DNA from: CAZSNT01 sp964607765
GTDB lineage: Bacteria > Verrucomicrobiota > Lentisphaeria > Oligosphaerales > JABHEG01
Assembly: GCA_964607765.1 (NCBI GenBank)
Contig: CAZSNT010000112.1
Location: 1-34,472, forward strand
Direction: 5' to 3'
Length of the DNA: 34,472 nucleotides
Part shown: piece by piece, positions 22,294 to 31,120 of the stretch
Layout: each line of letters opens with the position of its first letter
Numbering within the stretch: position 1 is the stretch's first letter
Made by a program: the position numbers and the translations under genes
Notes under the pieces: model-generated
Seen by the model: the letters and a program-made list of their open reading frames with translations, nothing else
Told to the model about the DNA's origin: nothing
The model's database searches: none

Positions 22294-24351
22294 CTACTCC
22301 GGCCTGCCCTGAACTTCCAATTCGCGCAAAAAGATGAACCCGTTCGGCTTGCGTTGGAAGGACAGCGGATGCACGTCCTCGGCCACCAGCCGAACGTGCG
22401 TCACACCACGTTGTCTGAGCCCCGCGAGTTCGTACACGTCGGCCGTGTAGTTCCTGAACTCGGTCCGCCCCACAGTAGTGAACGTGTCCCCGCCTGCGGA
22501 GACCTGCACCTGTATGTTCTTCGTGCCGCCGAGCGCCGAATTGTGCACGCGGATCGTGTCGACGGTGAACGTCCCCTGCAGATCAACCGTGATGTGTTTG
22601 GGGAAGCGCTTTGACGCGTTGGTCGCGAAACTGTGCTGATTGGTGTCCTCCGTACTGCCATCCGTCAACCCCCTGTAGTAGCCCTTGTTGTGGTTGATCG
22701 GCTGGTCACAAGTCACCGGCTTGCCCACTGCTATGCCGGTCACGCGGCTGGAAGCGCCCCGCTCGAAGTCATCGGTTCGGAACGGGGGCGCGGGCAGGTC
22801 CGCGCCGTTGTAGAGGTTACAGAGCGGAAAGTCGTCCCACGCATAGCGTACCGCGACGGGCGTGTCCACGGCCGGGTGCGAGACCACTACCGCATCGCCT
22901 TCGATTCTGGCATCGGCCCACTTGAAACGCTGATCCGCGCCACAGACCGCAAAGCCTTTGAGCGTCCCGGCCGACAGCGTGTGTCCGTCCAGATCAACGC
23001 CCTTGGCCAGCAAGCCACCAGTTGCGTGCGCGAACTCCACGACGGCCTCCCGCCCGCGCACAGTCATGCGTTTGAACGTCGGCCCTGCGTCAGCAACCTG
23101 CTGCCCGTACGCGATGCGCTGCGCGCACAGCGCCAGGCGTTCGGCCAAGAGCGGCTTCTGGGGCGGGTGGATGTTGGTCTGGTGTCCTGCCTCGATCGCG
23201 ACTGCCATGCCTGTGTTGGGCAGTCGAAGAGCCTGGGTCTGCGCTTGGCGCAGCCACGGCCACTGCGCGTCGCGCGGCTTCGGATGGGCCGCCCGGAAAG
23301 CGGCAAGCTGGACAAACAGGAACGGGAAATCGCCCTGCCCCCACTGCCGGCGCCACGACGTGATCAAGGCAGGGAACAGCATTCCATATTCTTCGGGACG
23401 CCCCGCGTTGGACTCGCCCTGGTACCAGATCGCGCCCTTGATCCGGAGCCGCTGCAACGGCGCGATCATCTGGTGGTAGAGCCCGGACGGACGCTTCAGG
23501 TGCCCGGGGCCCATCGGCGGCTGCGGCCGCCGCCCCACCTTCTCGCCGGCCTTGCGCTTCTGTTGCCACGCCGCAACGCGTTCCTCGTGAGCTGTCAGCG
23601 CCGCGGGGTAGTTCGCCACTGCCTGCTCGAACCGTTCCGTAATCCCCGTCAGCTCCGGCCGGCTGCGGATGACCTCGGGCGCCACCCAGCTCTCGGCCGG
23701 TGTGCCGCCGACCGCGGCGTAGATCAACCCGATCGGCACACCGATCCGCGGCTGCAGAGCACGTGCGAACAGGTACCCCGTGCAGGAAAACAGCAAGGCG
23801 CTCTCCGCGTCGCACACACGCCAGGCTGCACCGAAGCCCTCGTCCGGCACCACATCGGCCTGCGCCTCGTCAGCCGCGCCCTTGGCCTGTTTGAACAGGC
23901 GAATTCTGGTGAGCGGCTTCTCATCCGGTATGCCTGCGTACATATCGGCATACGCCTTGTATTGCGGCGACACGTAGGTACGCAGGACACCCGCCATGTT
24001 CGACTGCCCCGTGCAGAGCCAGACATCGCCGATGAGCACGTTTTCGAGCACGAGCGTGTTCTTGCCGGTAACGGTCAAGCGGTGCGGGCCGCCTGCAGTC
24101 AGCGCGGGCAACTGCGCTGACCAACGGCCGTCACGTGCCACAGCCGTGGCACGCTTGCCCGCTACCGCGACGGTAACCGTCTCCCCGGCATCGGCTGTCC
24201 CGTACACCGACACAGGCCCGCCCCGCTGCAGGACCATGTTATCCGTGAACAGCCCGTGCAGCACGACATCCGCGCGGGCGGCGACAACGACAAACACGAC
24301 GGCGGTGGAGACACGGAGGAAATGGCGATGGAACGGGGCATTGGCTGACAT
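22294..24351 (-). CDS. Sialate O-acetylesterase-type SGNH esterase with C-terminal discoidin-like domain
   Basis: The 685-residue protein starts with a signal peptide (FLRVSTAVVFVVVAARA) after ATG 24351, which has an AAAGG ribosome site; the longer frame from 24417 would not. Residues about 30-120 form a beta-sandwich, and the SGNH esterase domain starts at VWLCTGQSNMAGVL, with Ser as nucleophile. GAIWYQGESNA is the second block, and the Asp/His of the triad are expected near the HP-containing stretch (EAGHQTNIHPPQK). From about 560 the C-terminus resembles an F5/8-type C domain (KHITVDLQGTFTVDTIRVHNS to HVRLVAED). It would remove O-acetyl groups from sialic acid or other glycans in the periplasm or outside the cell. 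It is divergent from the glycan gene run to the right. Confidence 0.92.
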   Translation of the reverse strand: MSANAPFHRHFLRVSTAVVFVVVAARADVVLHGLFTDNMVLQRGGPVSVYGTADAGETVTVAVAGKRATAVARDGRWSAQLPALTAGGPHRLTVTGKNTLVLENVLIGDVWLCTGQSNMAGVLRTYVSPQYKAYADMYAGIPDEKPLTRIRLFKQAKGAADEAQADVVPDEGFGAAWRVCDAESALLFSCTGYLFARALQPRIGVPIGLIYAAVGGTPAESWVAPEVIRSRPELTGITERFEQAVANYPAALTAHEERVAAWQQKRKAGEKVGRRPQPPMGPGHLKRPSGLYHQMIAPLQRLRIKGAIWYQGESNAGRPEEYGMLFPALITSWRRQWGQGDFPFLFVQLAAFRAAHPKPRDAQWPWLRQAQTQALRLPNTGMAVAIEAGHQTNIHPPQKPLLAERLALCAQRIAYGQQVADAGPTFKRMTVRGREAVVEFAHATGGLLAKGVDLDGHTLSAGTLKGFAVCGADQRFKWADARIEGDAVVVSHPAVDTPVAVRYAWDDFPLCNLYNGADLPAPPFRTDDFERGASSRVTGIAVGKPVTCDQPINHNKGYYRGLTDGSTEDTNQHSFATNASKRFPKHITVDLQGTFTVDTIRVHNSALGGTKNIQVQVSAGGDTFTTVGRTEFRNYTADVYELAGLRQRGVTHVRLVAEDVHPLSFQRKPNGFIFLRELEVQGRPE

Positions 24352-24478
24352 CGGCGGACCTTTCTCTGACTGCTGCTGTTCAGTTGCAGACCTTAGCCTG
24401 CGGTGCCGGCGATGCAAAGCCGGGCCACGAGGAGCGCCATGCCTACTTGCGGATGTTACGCCGCGACTACACCCGGGT

Positions 24479-24507
24479 TTGTCTCAGACCGATCGATGAA
24501 GTATAAT
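24479..24507 (+). promoter_or_regulatory. Near-consensus sigma-70 promoter of the glycan gene run
   Basis: TTGTCT at 24479-24484 is followed after exactly 17 bases by a perfect TATAAT at 24502-24507. A start about 24514 leaves a leader of about 25 bases with GGAGG (24526-24530) 8 bases before the ATG at 24539. It decides the start of the first gene, because the alternative start at 24509 lies within the promoter region. It may drive transcription to 31079 or beyond. Confidence 0.7.
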
Positions 24508-24538
24508 CGTGTCCGCTCACAACACGGAGGACATCGTC

Positions 24539-25549
24539 ATGGACCGCAACTGTCTCGTGTCATCGCTGTTGCTCTGCACGATCCTGCACACGGCTCCCGC
24601 CCCGCACGCGGCCGAGAACCTGCTCGCCAACCCCGGTCTGGAAGGCGCTGTGACCGAGGAAGGTCTGCCTGAAAGCTGGTACTTCTTCCAAGACAAAGAG
24701 AGCGACTACGCCTGGAGCGTGGTGCAGGGCGGCCGTCGTTCCTCCACCAAGTGCATTCGGATCAGCGGCGAGGGGGAGTGGGGAGGCATCGCGTCCGCAC
24801 GTAGGCCTCTGGATCGCAGCAAACGACACATGGCAGCCGGCTGGATGCGTCTCCGCGGGCCGGGCCGGGCAACGGTGAAGTTCGACTATTTCGATGCGGA
24901 CGGCGAGTATCTGGGCTCCACCTACTCGTCCCACGTGGGTGCGAGCGACGACTGGCAGATCGGCATTGTGGTGAGCGGGCCTGACGACTACCCCGAGGCA
25001 ACGTCCGTCAGCGTCGCAGCCGTGCTGAACGGTAGCGGTGCGGCCTGGTTCGACGACTTCGCGCTCATTCAACGCAAACCGCTGGCCAGCGAGTCCCGCG
25101 CCAATCTGCTGTTGAACGGCAGTATCGAAGCAGGGGCGGGAGCGGTGCCCGCGCGTTTCTTCACGTCGGTCAGCGAGGGTGCCAACGCCAGCATGACGTG
25201 GTCGAGAACCAGCCCCCACTCCGGGATGCGCTGCCTGCACATCAGGAGTGAAGCCGACTACGCGGTGTTCGCGCACGCCAACGTCTCGTACGACCGAGCC
25301 AGAACCTACGTCGCAAGCGCCTGGGCACGCGTGGGCTCAGGCACGGCACAGATGAAGATCGACTACTTCAAGAACGACGAGTGGTTGGGTGAAGGGGAAC
25401 TGACCCCGTTCCAGGGAGACGGCTGGCAGCAGCGCACAGTGCGAGTCGATCCGGCCAGCTACCCGGAAGCCAACCGCGTCGGCGTAGCCGTGGTGGTCCA
25501 CGGCGCGGGCGAAGCCTGGTTCGATGACCTGATGCTGCACAGAGAGTAG
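24539..25549 (+). CDS. Secreted protein of two tandem carbohydrate-binding-like beta-sandwich domains
   Basis: The 336-residue protein has a signal peptide (MDRNCLVSSLLLCTILHTAPAPHA) and then two similar domains of about 155 residues with no catalytic part. The first runs from NLLANPGLEG to AAWFDDFALIQ, the second from NLLLNGSIEAG to EAWFDDLMLHRE. The shared frame (NLL-N-G, then Y-F-D, WFDDF/L near the end) is typical of CBM4/9-type and related galactose-binding-like jelly-rolls. It probably binds a glycan or cell-surface polymer outside the cell. It is the first gene behind a strong promoter, with a 47-bp gap to the next. Confidence 0.8.
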   Translation: MDRNCLVSSLLLCTILHTAPAPHAAENLLANPGLEGAVTEEGLPESWYFFQDKESDYAWSVVQGGRRSSTKCIRISGEGEWGGIASARRPLDRSKRHMAAGWMRLRGPGRATVKFDYFDADGEYLGSTYSSHVGASDDWQIGIVVSGPDDYPEATSVSVAAVLNGSGAAWFDDFALIQRKPLASESRANLLLNGSIEAGAGAVPARFFTSVSEGANASMTWSRTSPHSGMRCLHIRSEADYAVFAHANVSYDRARTYVASAWARVGSGTAQMKIDYFKNDEWLGEGELTPFQGDGWQQRTVRVDPASYPEANRVGVAVVVHGAGEAWFDDLMLHRE

Positions 25550-25596
25550 CACGCGCGTGGCGTCGTCAGAACTGCGAATCAACGGCGAGGAACACC

Positions 25597-26427
25597 ATGC
25601 CGGAAGCCGCGACAACCGCGACCGCGGATCACTTCTCACTGCAACCGTTAGTGCCCGCCCTGCGGGGGCTGCTGCCGCCGCAGAGTGTCCCGGACCCGCA
25701 CGGCGCATGGTCGGCGCAGTTTGCACTCTACACGCTGGCGCCCCGGCCCTCGGCGCAGGGCAAGCTGACGCTCAGCCGGACACCGAACAAAACCAGCGTC
25801 GAGTTCCAGACACACTATGAACTGCACTGCGGCAGCAAAGTGATGTTCCTGGCGCACGGCAGGACGCGCTGCGCCACTGATGCACTGGCGACTCCGCGCG
25901 AGTGGAGCGTCACCACGCAGCAGCGTGATGCCAACGACAACACAGCCGCACTCGTCAGCGGCAGACTGCGCGGCGCCTATGACGGTCGACGCATCGTGCT
26001 GAGCGAATACGGGCGGGAAGAAACGGTAGAGGCGCCTGCGGCCCTCGGCTGGTGTTGGGGGCTGTTCGACGCGGTGCAGCGGCTGGCGGTCAATTCGGAA
26101 GACGGTCAGACACACCGATTCACACTCCTCGATCACTTCGACCAGATCAAGCCCGGACACACACTGCGGCTGCGCAAGCGCTGCCGCGTGACGCTCGGAA
26201 CCAAGCTGGTCGTCGAAGAGCAGGCAACCGCGCTCGAACATGGCACGGTGTACCGTCCGCAGCGCGTGGAACACGGGGGGACTGCCGTGGACTGTGTTGT
26301 GTTCGAACAGACGGGCCGCGGCATCCTGCCCATCGTCTACTGGTGCACGACGGATGGGTGCCTGCTGGTGGTCAGTTCCGGGCTCGAAGCCTACGTGCGA
26401 CAGACGGGGGGCAAGCCCAATGCATAG
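25597..26427 (+). CDS. Hypothetical protein in the glycan gene run
   Basis: The 276-residue product is not recognised. It has no signal peptide or membrane helix and is predicted by eye to be mainly beta strand (for example FALYTLAPRP, KLTLSRTPNKTSVEFQTHYEL, RFTLLDHFDQIKPGHTLRLRKRCRVTLGTKLVVEE). A cytoplasmic beta-barrel or sandwich is possible. The ATG at 25597 follows GAGGA. Its stop overlaps the sulfatase start in ATGCATAG (26420-26427), which points to translational coupling and to a shared role with the sulfatase. Confidence 0.8.
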   Translation: MPEAATTATADHFSLQPLVPALRGLLPPQSVPDPHGAWSAQFALYTLAPRPSAQGKLTLSRTPNKTSVEFQTHYELHCGSKVMFLAHGRTRCATDALATPREWSVTTQQRDANDNTAALVSGRLRGAYDGRRIVLSEYGREETVEAPAALGWCWGLFDAVQRLAVNSEDGQTHRFTLLDHFDQIKPGHTLRLRKRCRVTLGTKLVVEEQATALEHGTVYRPQRVEHGGTAVDCVVFEQTGRGILPIVYWCTTDGCLLVVSSGLEAYVRQTGGKPNA

Positions 26428-27796
26428 AGTACGCCGCCGCGATTTCCTGAAAACAGGCGCCGGCGCAGCCGTGGCCGGCTCAGTGCCGTGGGGCCGCGCC
26501 GCAGCTGCGGCTTCGGACGGCAACCGGCCGAATGTGCTGCTGATCATCGTCGATCAACTGAGTTGGAACGCGATCTCGGGCCACGGCTGCAAGTGGGTCG
26601 ACACACCACACATGGACCGGCTGCTGTCACGCGGCGTGTCCTTTGTCGAATCGCACAGCACGAACCCGGTCTGCTCCCCGGCGCGCAGCAGCATGATCAC
26701 CGGCCGCATGCCGGTTGAGACGGGGGTGATCACCAACTCGCGCCCGATCCATCCGAGCGTGCCGAACATCGGGCAGTGGCTTGCGCCGCGCGGCTACGAC
26801 ACGGTCTACTGTGGCAAGTGGCACCTGCCCGGCGGGCGGCCGCACCAGATCCCAGGCTTCCGAGTCCTGCCCGCCGGCTTCGGTCAGGGCGATCTGATGG
26901 ACAACTCGGTGGCGCGACTGTCAGCCAGCTTCGTTGCGAACCACGACGGGCGTAAGCCGTTCCTCCTGGTCTCCAGCCTGCTGCAGCCGCATGACATCTG
27001 CTACTGGGCTATCATGAACCGCCAACTCGTACCGGCGCAGATGCCGTTCGATGAGCTTGCCCCGCCCCTGCCGGACTTGCCGCCCAACAACAAGTCCAGG
27101 CCTGAAGCCCCCACCAAACTCGCCCAGGTCCGTGGCCCGGATTTCTCCGACGAACAGTGGCGCTACTATCGCTACATCTACTTCCGTCAGGTCGAGATGC
27201 TGGACCATGACGTGGGACGCATCCTCAAAGCGCTCGAGCAGACGGGCAAGGCAGCGAACACGCTCGTGCTGTTCACCAGCGATCACGGCGAAGGCGGCGG
27301 CCGGCACGCACATGTGCAAAAGTGGTACCCTTACGAGGAAGGGGTGAAGGTCCCGCTCATCGCCAGCATGCCCGGCAGGATCAAGGAAGGTGTTCTTGAC
27401 ACGACGCACCTGGTCAGCGGTCTGGACATCGTGCCTACCATCTGCGACTATGCCGGCGTCGACGCGCCACCGAAGATGCGCGGCCTGAGCCTGCGGCCGT
27501 TACTTGAGGGGCAACGCGTGCCGTGGCGCGATTTCGTCGTCACCGAACACCACATCACCGGCAGGATGTTGCGCACCGCGCGGTTCAAATACGTGCGCTA
27601 CGACAACGACCCGGTTGAGCAGTTGTTCGACATGAAAGTCGATCCCTGGGAGATGACCAACCTGTACAAAGATCCGGTGTACGCCGCCACCGTGCGCACG
27701 CACCGTGAGCAGTTGGGGAAATGGCTGGCGGGTCTGGAGCCTGTGCCGCCTACCCCGGACGCATCGAAGAAGGGCAGGAAACAAAGGAAGACATGA
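26420..27796 (+). CDS. Type I sulfatase, Tat-exported
   Basis: This 458-residue S1-family sulfatase should cleave sulfate esters from a glycan. It opens with a Tat-type signal (MHRVRRRDFLKTGAGAAVAG). The formylglycine motif CSPAR (Cys85) lies in NPVCSPARSSMITGRMP and needs conversion of the Cys by an anaerobic or formylglycine-generating enzyme not encoded here. Metal and catalytic residues are visible in NVLLIIVDQLSWN, CGKWHL, and FTSDHGEGGG; the first metal box is VDQ and not the commoner DD, a variant also known in S1 subfamilies. The C-terminus (YDNDPVEQLFDMKVDPWEMTNLY) is the usual small C-terminal domain. It overlaps both its neighbours (ATGCATAG upstream, ATGA downstream). Confidence 0.95.
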   Translation: MHRVRRRDFLKTGAGAAVAGSVPWGRAAAAASDGNRPNVLLIIVDQLSWNAISGHGCKWVDTPHMDRLLSRGVSFVESHSTNPVCSPARSSMITGRMPVETGVITNSRPIHPSVPNIGQWLAPRGYDTVYCGKWHLPGGRPHQIPGFRVLPAGFGQGDLMDNSVARLSASFVANHDGRKPFLLVSSLLQPHDICYWAIMNRQLVPAQMPFDELAPPLPDLPPNNKSRPEAPTKLAQVRGPDFSDEQWRYYRYIYFRQVEMLDHDVGRILKALEQTGKAANTLVLFTSDHGEGGGRHAHVQKWYPYEEGVKVPLIASMPGRIKEGVLDTTHLVSGLDIVPTICDYAGVDAPPKMRGLSLRPLLEGQRVPWRDFVVTEHHITGRMLRTARFKYVRYDNDPVEQLFDMKVDPWEMTNLYKDPVYAATVRTHREQLGKWLAGLEPVPPTPDASKKGRKQRKT

Positions 27797-28407
27797 GCGC
27801 ACACACAGACAGAGCCACGCCCCATGTTGCTGTGCTCGCAGTGCTGGCCGGCCTCTGCCTGCCGGCGTGGGCGCAGCCTGAGGTGACGAACGGGGGATTC
27901 GAGGCGGACCGGTTCACAGCGTATCCCGGCACCGCGAACGCCAACGGCAGGAGAATCACGGGCTGGACGTATCGCGGCAACGCGGGGGTCAATCCGGTGT
28001 ACTCGAAGGAGAACGGAACGGTCAGCCCGTTTGCCGACAACGCGCGCATCCCCCAGAAGAGGCAGGTCCTGTTCATCCAGAACGAGGGCGCCGTGTCCCA
28101 GAAGGTCCCGGGCTTCAGCAAAGGGAAGCGTTACCGTGTTCAGTTCCGCGAGAATGCGCGAGCCTTCAACAGGTCCGGCACACTGCCGAAGCTGACAGTG
28201 CGCCTCGGCGTGAAAACGATTGTGTCCGCCCACACGGTGGCTCCGGTGTGCGCAGCTGACCGGCGTGACTTGCCGTACGCCCGAGTGGTCAGCGACCTGT
28301 TTGTGCCCGAGCGCGACGGCGAATACGAGCTGGTTTTCGAGACGCTCAATACGGGCGGCGTCTCCATACTCATTGACGACGTCCGTATCCTGGAAGTGAC
28401 AAACTGA
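27793..28407 (+). CDS. Small secreted beta-sandwich protein, DUF642/CBM-like
   Basis: The 204-residue protein has a signal peptide (VAVLAVLAGLCLPAWAQ) and one galactose-binding-like domain starting at PEVTNGGFEADRF, with GWTYRGNAGVNPVY, VLFIQNEGAVSQKVPGFS and a final SILIDDVRILEVTN. The opening NGGFE and the closing IDDVRI are typical of CBM and DUF642-like modules, suggesting carbohydrate binding. The start codon overlaps the sulfatase stop (ATGA, 27793-27796), with a GGAAG ribosome site. It probably acts with the sulfatase in the periplasm. The specific ligand is unknown. Confidence 0.8.
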   Translation: MSAHTDRATPHVAVLAVLAGLCLPAWAQPEVTNGGFEADRFTAYPGTANANGRRITGWTYRGNAGVNPVYSKENGTVSPFADNARIPQKRQVLFIQNEGAVSQKVPGFSKGKRYRVQFRENARAFNRSGTLPKLTVRLGVKTIVSAHTVAPVCAADRRDLPYARVVSDLFVPERDGEYELVFETLNTGGVSILIDDVRILEVTN

Positions 28408-28418
28408 TGGAGACAATC

Positions 28419-29576
28419 ATGAAACGAGTGTGGTGTTACTGGTTGACGGGCTGGACTGCAATCGCTGCGCTGCTGTGTGGAGCGGCGCCGCCGAAGGAGG
28501 CGGATGTTCAGGGCCTTTACGAAGGGACCTGCACGGGCCCTGCAGGAACGGAGACGCTCCAGGCCCGAGTCGTCGCGCTCGGCGGGAACGCCTACAAGAT
28601 GCTGCTGCGCCGGACCGGCAAGGCAGGCGCGACCGTGAGAACGGAACTCGACGCCAAGGCCGACGGCGATACGGTGTCATTCACCGGGAGTGTTGACGGC
28701 GCGCAGTGGACTGCCCGGTACGCTGCCGGCACGATCACGGGCACGTGCGGAGCAGCGTGCAAACTCGAACTCAAGCGCGCGAAAAGACAGCCGCCCACGC
28801 TCGGGAAGAAGCCCCCGGAAGGCGCAGTCGTCCTGCTTGACGGGAAGAACTTCGGCGAAATGAACCGGCGCTCCGCCGACCTGAGCTGGCACACCGGCGA
28901 CATGAGCCAAGACGGCTGGGGCGTGTGGGAGACGCGTATCCGCACGGTCCGCCCCACACGCCCCGATACGTACCCCACCAAAGACAACGTGATTCCGGAA
29001 GGCTGGACACTGCTCAACGAACTGCGCCGCGTGGACACGGTGCTCGGCGTTCCGGAGGACGGCTCGGTTCAGGTCCCCAAACAGGGCATGATGTCACGGC
29101 GCTCCTTCGAAGGCAGCTTTGATCTGCACGTCGAGTTCCTCTGCCCGCTGCGTCCGGACAAGCGCAGCCAGGGCCGCGGCAACAGCGGTGTGTTCTTCCC
29201 GTGCCGAACGGAAATCCAAGTCCTGGACTCTTTCGGCATGCCAACCTACAAAGGCGGCGGCTGTGGCGGGCTCTATCGGTGGAAGGACCCGGACACCATG
29301 GAACTGATCGAGAGCCTGCGCGCCAGCAAGGAGAACCTGTTCAATCTGTCCTCGTTACCCCCGCTCGAGTGGCAGACCTACGACATCGAGTACCGCGTCA
29401 GGAAGGACGAGAAAGGCAAGCCGGCCGCCTATCTGACCGCACACCACAACGGCATCAAGATCCACGATGACGTCAAGCTCCCGAGACCGCCGCGCCGGGG
29501 CCAGATCAGCTTCCAGGATCACGGCAACCCGGTACGCTACCGCAACATCTGGATTCTGCCTCTCGAGCGAAAGTAA
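28419..29576 (+). CDS. DUF1080 protein (3-keto-disaccharide hydrolase family)
   Basis: The 385-residue secreted protein has a signal peptide (MKRVWCYWLTGWTAIAALLCGAAP). A small beta domain (about 30-115) comes before the DUF1080/3-keto-disaccharide hydrolase domain (about 125-385), seen in EGAVVLLDGKNFGEMN, FEGSFDLHVEFLCP, GRGNSGVFFPCRTEIQVLDSFG and HHNGIKIHDDV. Members of this family cut glycosidic bonds of 3-keto-sugars by elimination. The next genes (TIM-barrel isomerase and Gfo/Idh/MocA oxidoreductase) fit such a pathway. ATG 28419 has GGAG 7 bases upstream; an ATG at 28407 that overlaps the preceding stop would add four residues. It is followed by the next gene after 4 bp. Confidence 0.88.
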   Translation: MKRVWCYWLTGWTAIAALLCGAAPPKEADVQGLYEGTCTGPAGTETLQARVVALGGNAYKMLLRRTGKAGATVRTELDAKADGDTVSFTGSVDGAQWTARYAAGTITGTCGAACKLELKRAKRQPPTLGKKPPEGAVVLLDGKNFGEMNRRSADLSWHTGDMSQDGWGVWETRIRTVRPTRPDTYPTKDNVIPEGWTLLNELRRVDTVLGVPEDGSVQVPKQGMMSRRSFEGSFDLHVEFLCPLRPDKRSQGRGNSGVFFPCRTEIQVLDSFGMPTYKGGGCGGLYRWKDPDTMELIESLRASKENLFNLSSLPPLEWQTYDIEYRVRKDEKGKPAAYLTAHHNGIKIHDDVKLPRPPRRGQISFQDHGNPVRYRNIWILPLERK

Positions 29577-29580
29577 CATC

Positions 29581-30489
29581 ATGAACAGACGCGTCTTCTG
29601 CCAGCACATGACGGTGGGTGCAGCAATGGCAGCGGCCATGCCGCGTCTACCGGCGGCCGAGAGAGAATTCCGACTCCGCTGGATTGCTGCCTCGTCCATG
29701 TACGGCTGCCTGGATCTCGCCGAGATACTCCCTGAACTGCCCAAACAGGAGGCCGGACACATCGACATCTGGCCTCGGCCACACGGCAATCAACGCGAGC
29801 AGGTCGATGCCATGGGGCATGATGCGTTTGTCGAACTGCTGAACAAGCACGGGGTCAAGCTCGGCATCAGCACTCGCTACGACCTTGGCCCGTTCGGGCT
29901 CGCCGACGAGATGTCCGTGGTCCGGCGACTGGGCGGAAGCGTGATCGTGACGGGAAGCCGCGGCCCGAAAGGCCTGACCGGACAGCCGCTGAAGAAAGCA
30001 GTCGCCGCGTTTGCCGAGAAGATGAAGCCGCACATCGCCGCCGCACAGACTCACGGCCTGGTGATCGCCATTGAGAACCACAGCAACGCGCTCATCCAAT
30101 CCCCCGACTCAATGAAATGGCTCACCGAACTGGCCCCCTCGAAGCACATCGGCATCGCCTTGGCCCCGTACCACCTGCCGCAGGACCCCGAACTGATTGC
30201 CGGGCTCATCCGTGCCGTTGGCGACAGTCTGGTCCATTTCTACGCGTGGGAACACGGGATGGGCTGCCACAAGAAACGGCCCAAGGCACAGGAACTGATG
30301 CAGATGCCCGGCCGTGGCACGCTCGACTTCGCGCCGCTGCTGCAGGCACTCAAGTCCATCGACTACTCGGGCTGGACAAGCGTGTTCATGCACCCCGTGC
30401 CGCGCGGCATCCCAATCCTGCCCACCGCCGCAGAAGTGACCGCGGAGATTGTCAAGACGCAGCAGCACCTCAACGCCATTCTGGGCTGA
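29581..30489 (+). CDS. Sugar phosphate isomerase/epimerase, xylose isomerase-like TIM barrel
   Basis: The 302-residue protein belongs to the AP endonuclease 2/xylose isomerase-like TIM barrels. Visible features are the N-terminal strand with RLRWIAASSMYG, DIWPRPHG, IAIENHSNALI (the conserved Glu-containing strand end), the metal-ligand region GIALAPYHLPQDPE, and YAWEHGMGCHKK toward the end. It has a weak signal-like N-terminus (MNRRVFCQHMTVGAAMAAAMPRL), as many PVC members do, so export is possible. Such enzymes isomerise or epimerise keto and aldo sugars, or cleave 3-keto-glycosides. It lies 4 bp after the DUF1080 gene and probably acts on its product. The substrate is not known. Confidence 0.85.
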   Translation: MNRRVFCQHMTVGAAMAAAMPRLPAAEREFRLRWIAASSMYGCLDLAEILPELPKQEAGHIDIWPRPHGNQREQVDAMGHDAFVELLNKHGVKLGISTRYDLGPFGLADEMSVVRRLGGSVIVTGSRGPKGLTGQPLKKAVAAFAEKMKPHIAAAQTHGLVIAIENHSNALIQSPDSMKWLTELAPSKHIGIALAPYHLPQDPELIAGLIRAVGDSLVHFYAWEHGMGCHKKRPKAQELMQMPGRGTLDFAPLLQALKSIDYSGWTSVFMHPVPRGIPILPTAAEVTAEIVKTQQHLNAILG

Positions 30490-30518
30490 GTCCCAGATCA
30501 GCAGGAAAGCCCCCCGCA

Positions 30519-31079
30519 ATGGAAAAAGTACTCATTGTCGTCGGTGATGCCACGGAGACTGTGGACACGCTCTACCCGTTTTACCGCCTGATCGAAGGCG
30601 GCTATCAGCCGGTGGTCGCAGCACCGGAGAAGCGGCGTTACCAGATGGTGATGCACGAAGTCAAGCCGGGCTGGACCATCACCAAAGAGTGGGCGGGCTA
30701 CACGATCGAGGCGGACATCGCTTTCCGCGACATCGCGCCCGAGGACTACCTGGGCATTTTCTTCTCCGGCGGCCGCGCCCCCGAATACATCCGGTACGAC
30801 GAGGACCTGGTCCGCATCACGCGACACTTCTTCGACGAGGAAAAGCCGATCGGCTGCGTGTGTCACGGTGTCGAGATCCCCGCCTACGCGGGCTGCGTCA
30901 AAGGCCGGCGCATGGCCACGGTACCGAAATGCCGATTCGACCTGGAAGTCTGCGGCGGCATATTCGTCGACGAGCCGTGTGTGGTGGACGGCAACCTGGT
31001 CAGCGGCCGGACATTCCACGACCACGGCTACTACGTCGGCAAGTGGATCGCGCTGCTCGACAAAGCGCGGCAGGGCTAG
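30519..31079 (+). CDS. DJ-1/PfpI family protein
   Basis: The 186-residue protein has the DJ-1/PfpI fold: N-terminal MEKVLIVVGDATETVDTLYPFYRL, then the acidic elbow region (EDYLGIFFSGGRAPEYIR), and the nucleophile strand GCVCHGVEIPAYAG, where the Cys of CHG is in the conserved position. Family members are proteases, glyoxalases, amidases or chaperones that act on reactive carbonyls. In a pathway with 3-keto-sugars, a role in handling dicarbonyl by-products is a reasonable inference, not shown. The start ATG 30519 is preceded by AGGAAAG. It is probably co-transcribed, as it lies 29 bp after the isomerase. Confidence 0.86.
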   Translation: MEKVLIVVGDATETVDTLYPFYRLIEGGYQPVVAAPEKRRYQMVMHEVKPGWTITKEWAGYTIEADIAFRDIAPEDYLGIFFSGGRAPEYIRYDEDLVRITRHFFDEEKPIGCVCHGVEIPAYAGCVKGRRMATVPKCRFDLEVCGGIFVDEPCVVDGNLVSGRTFHDHGYYVGKWIALLDKARQG

Positions 31080-31120
31080 CTGGGGAGGCGGAGGGAGGGG
31101 GCGTGGGCGCCCTGCACGCG

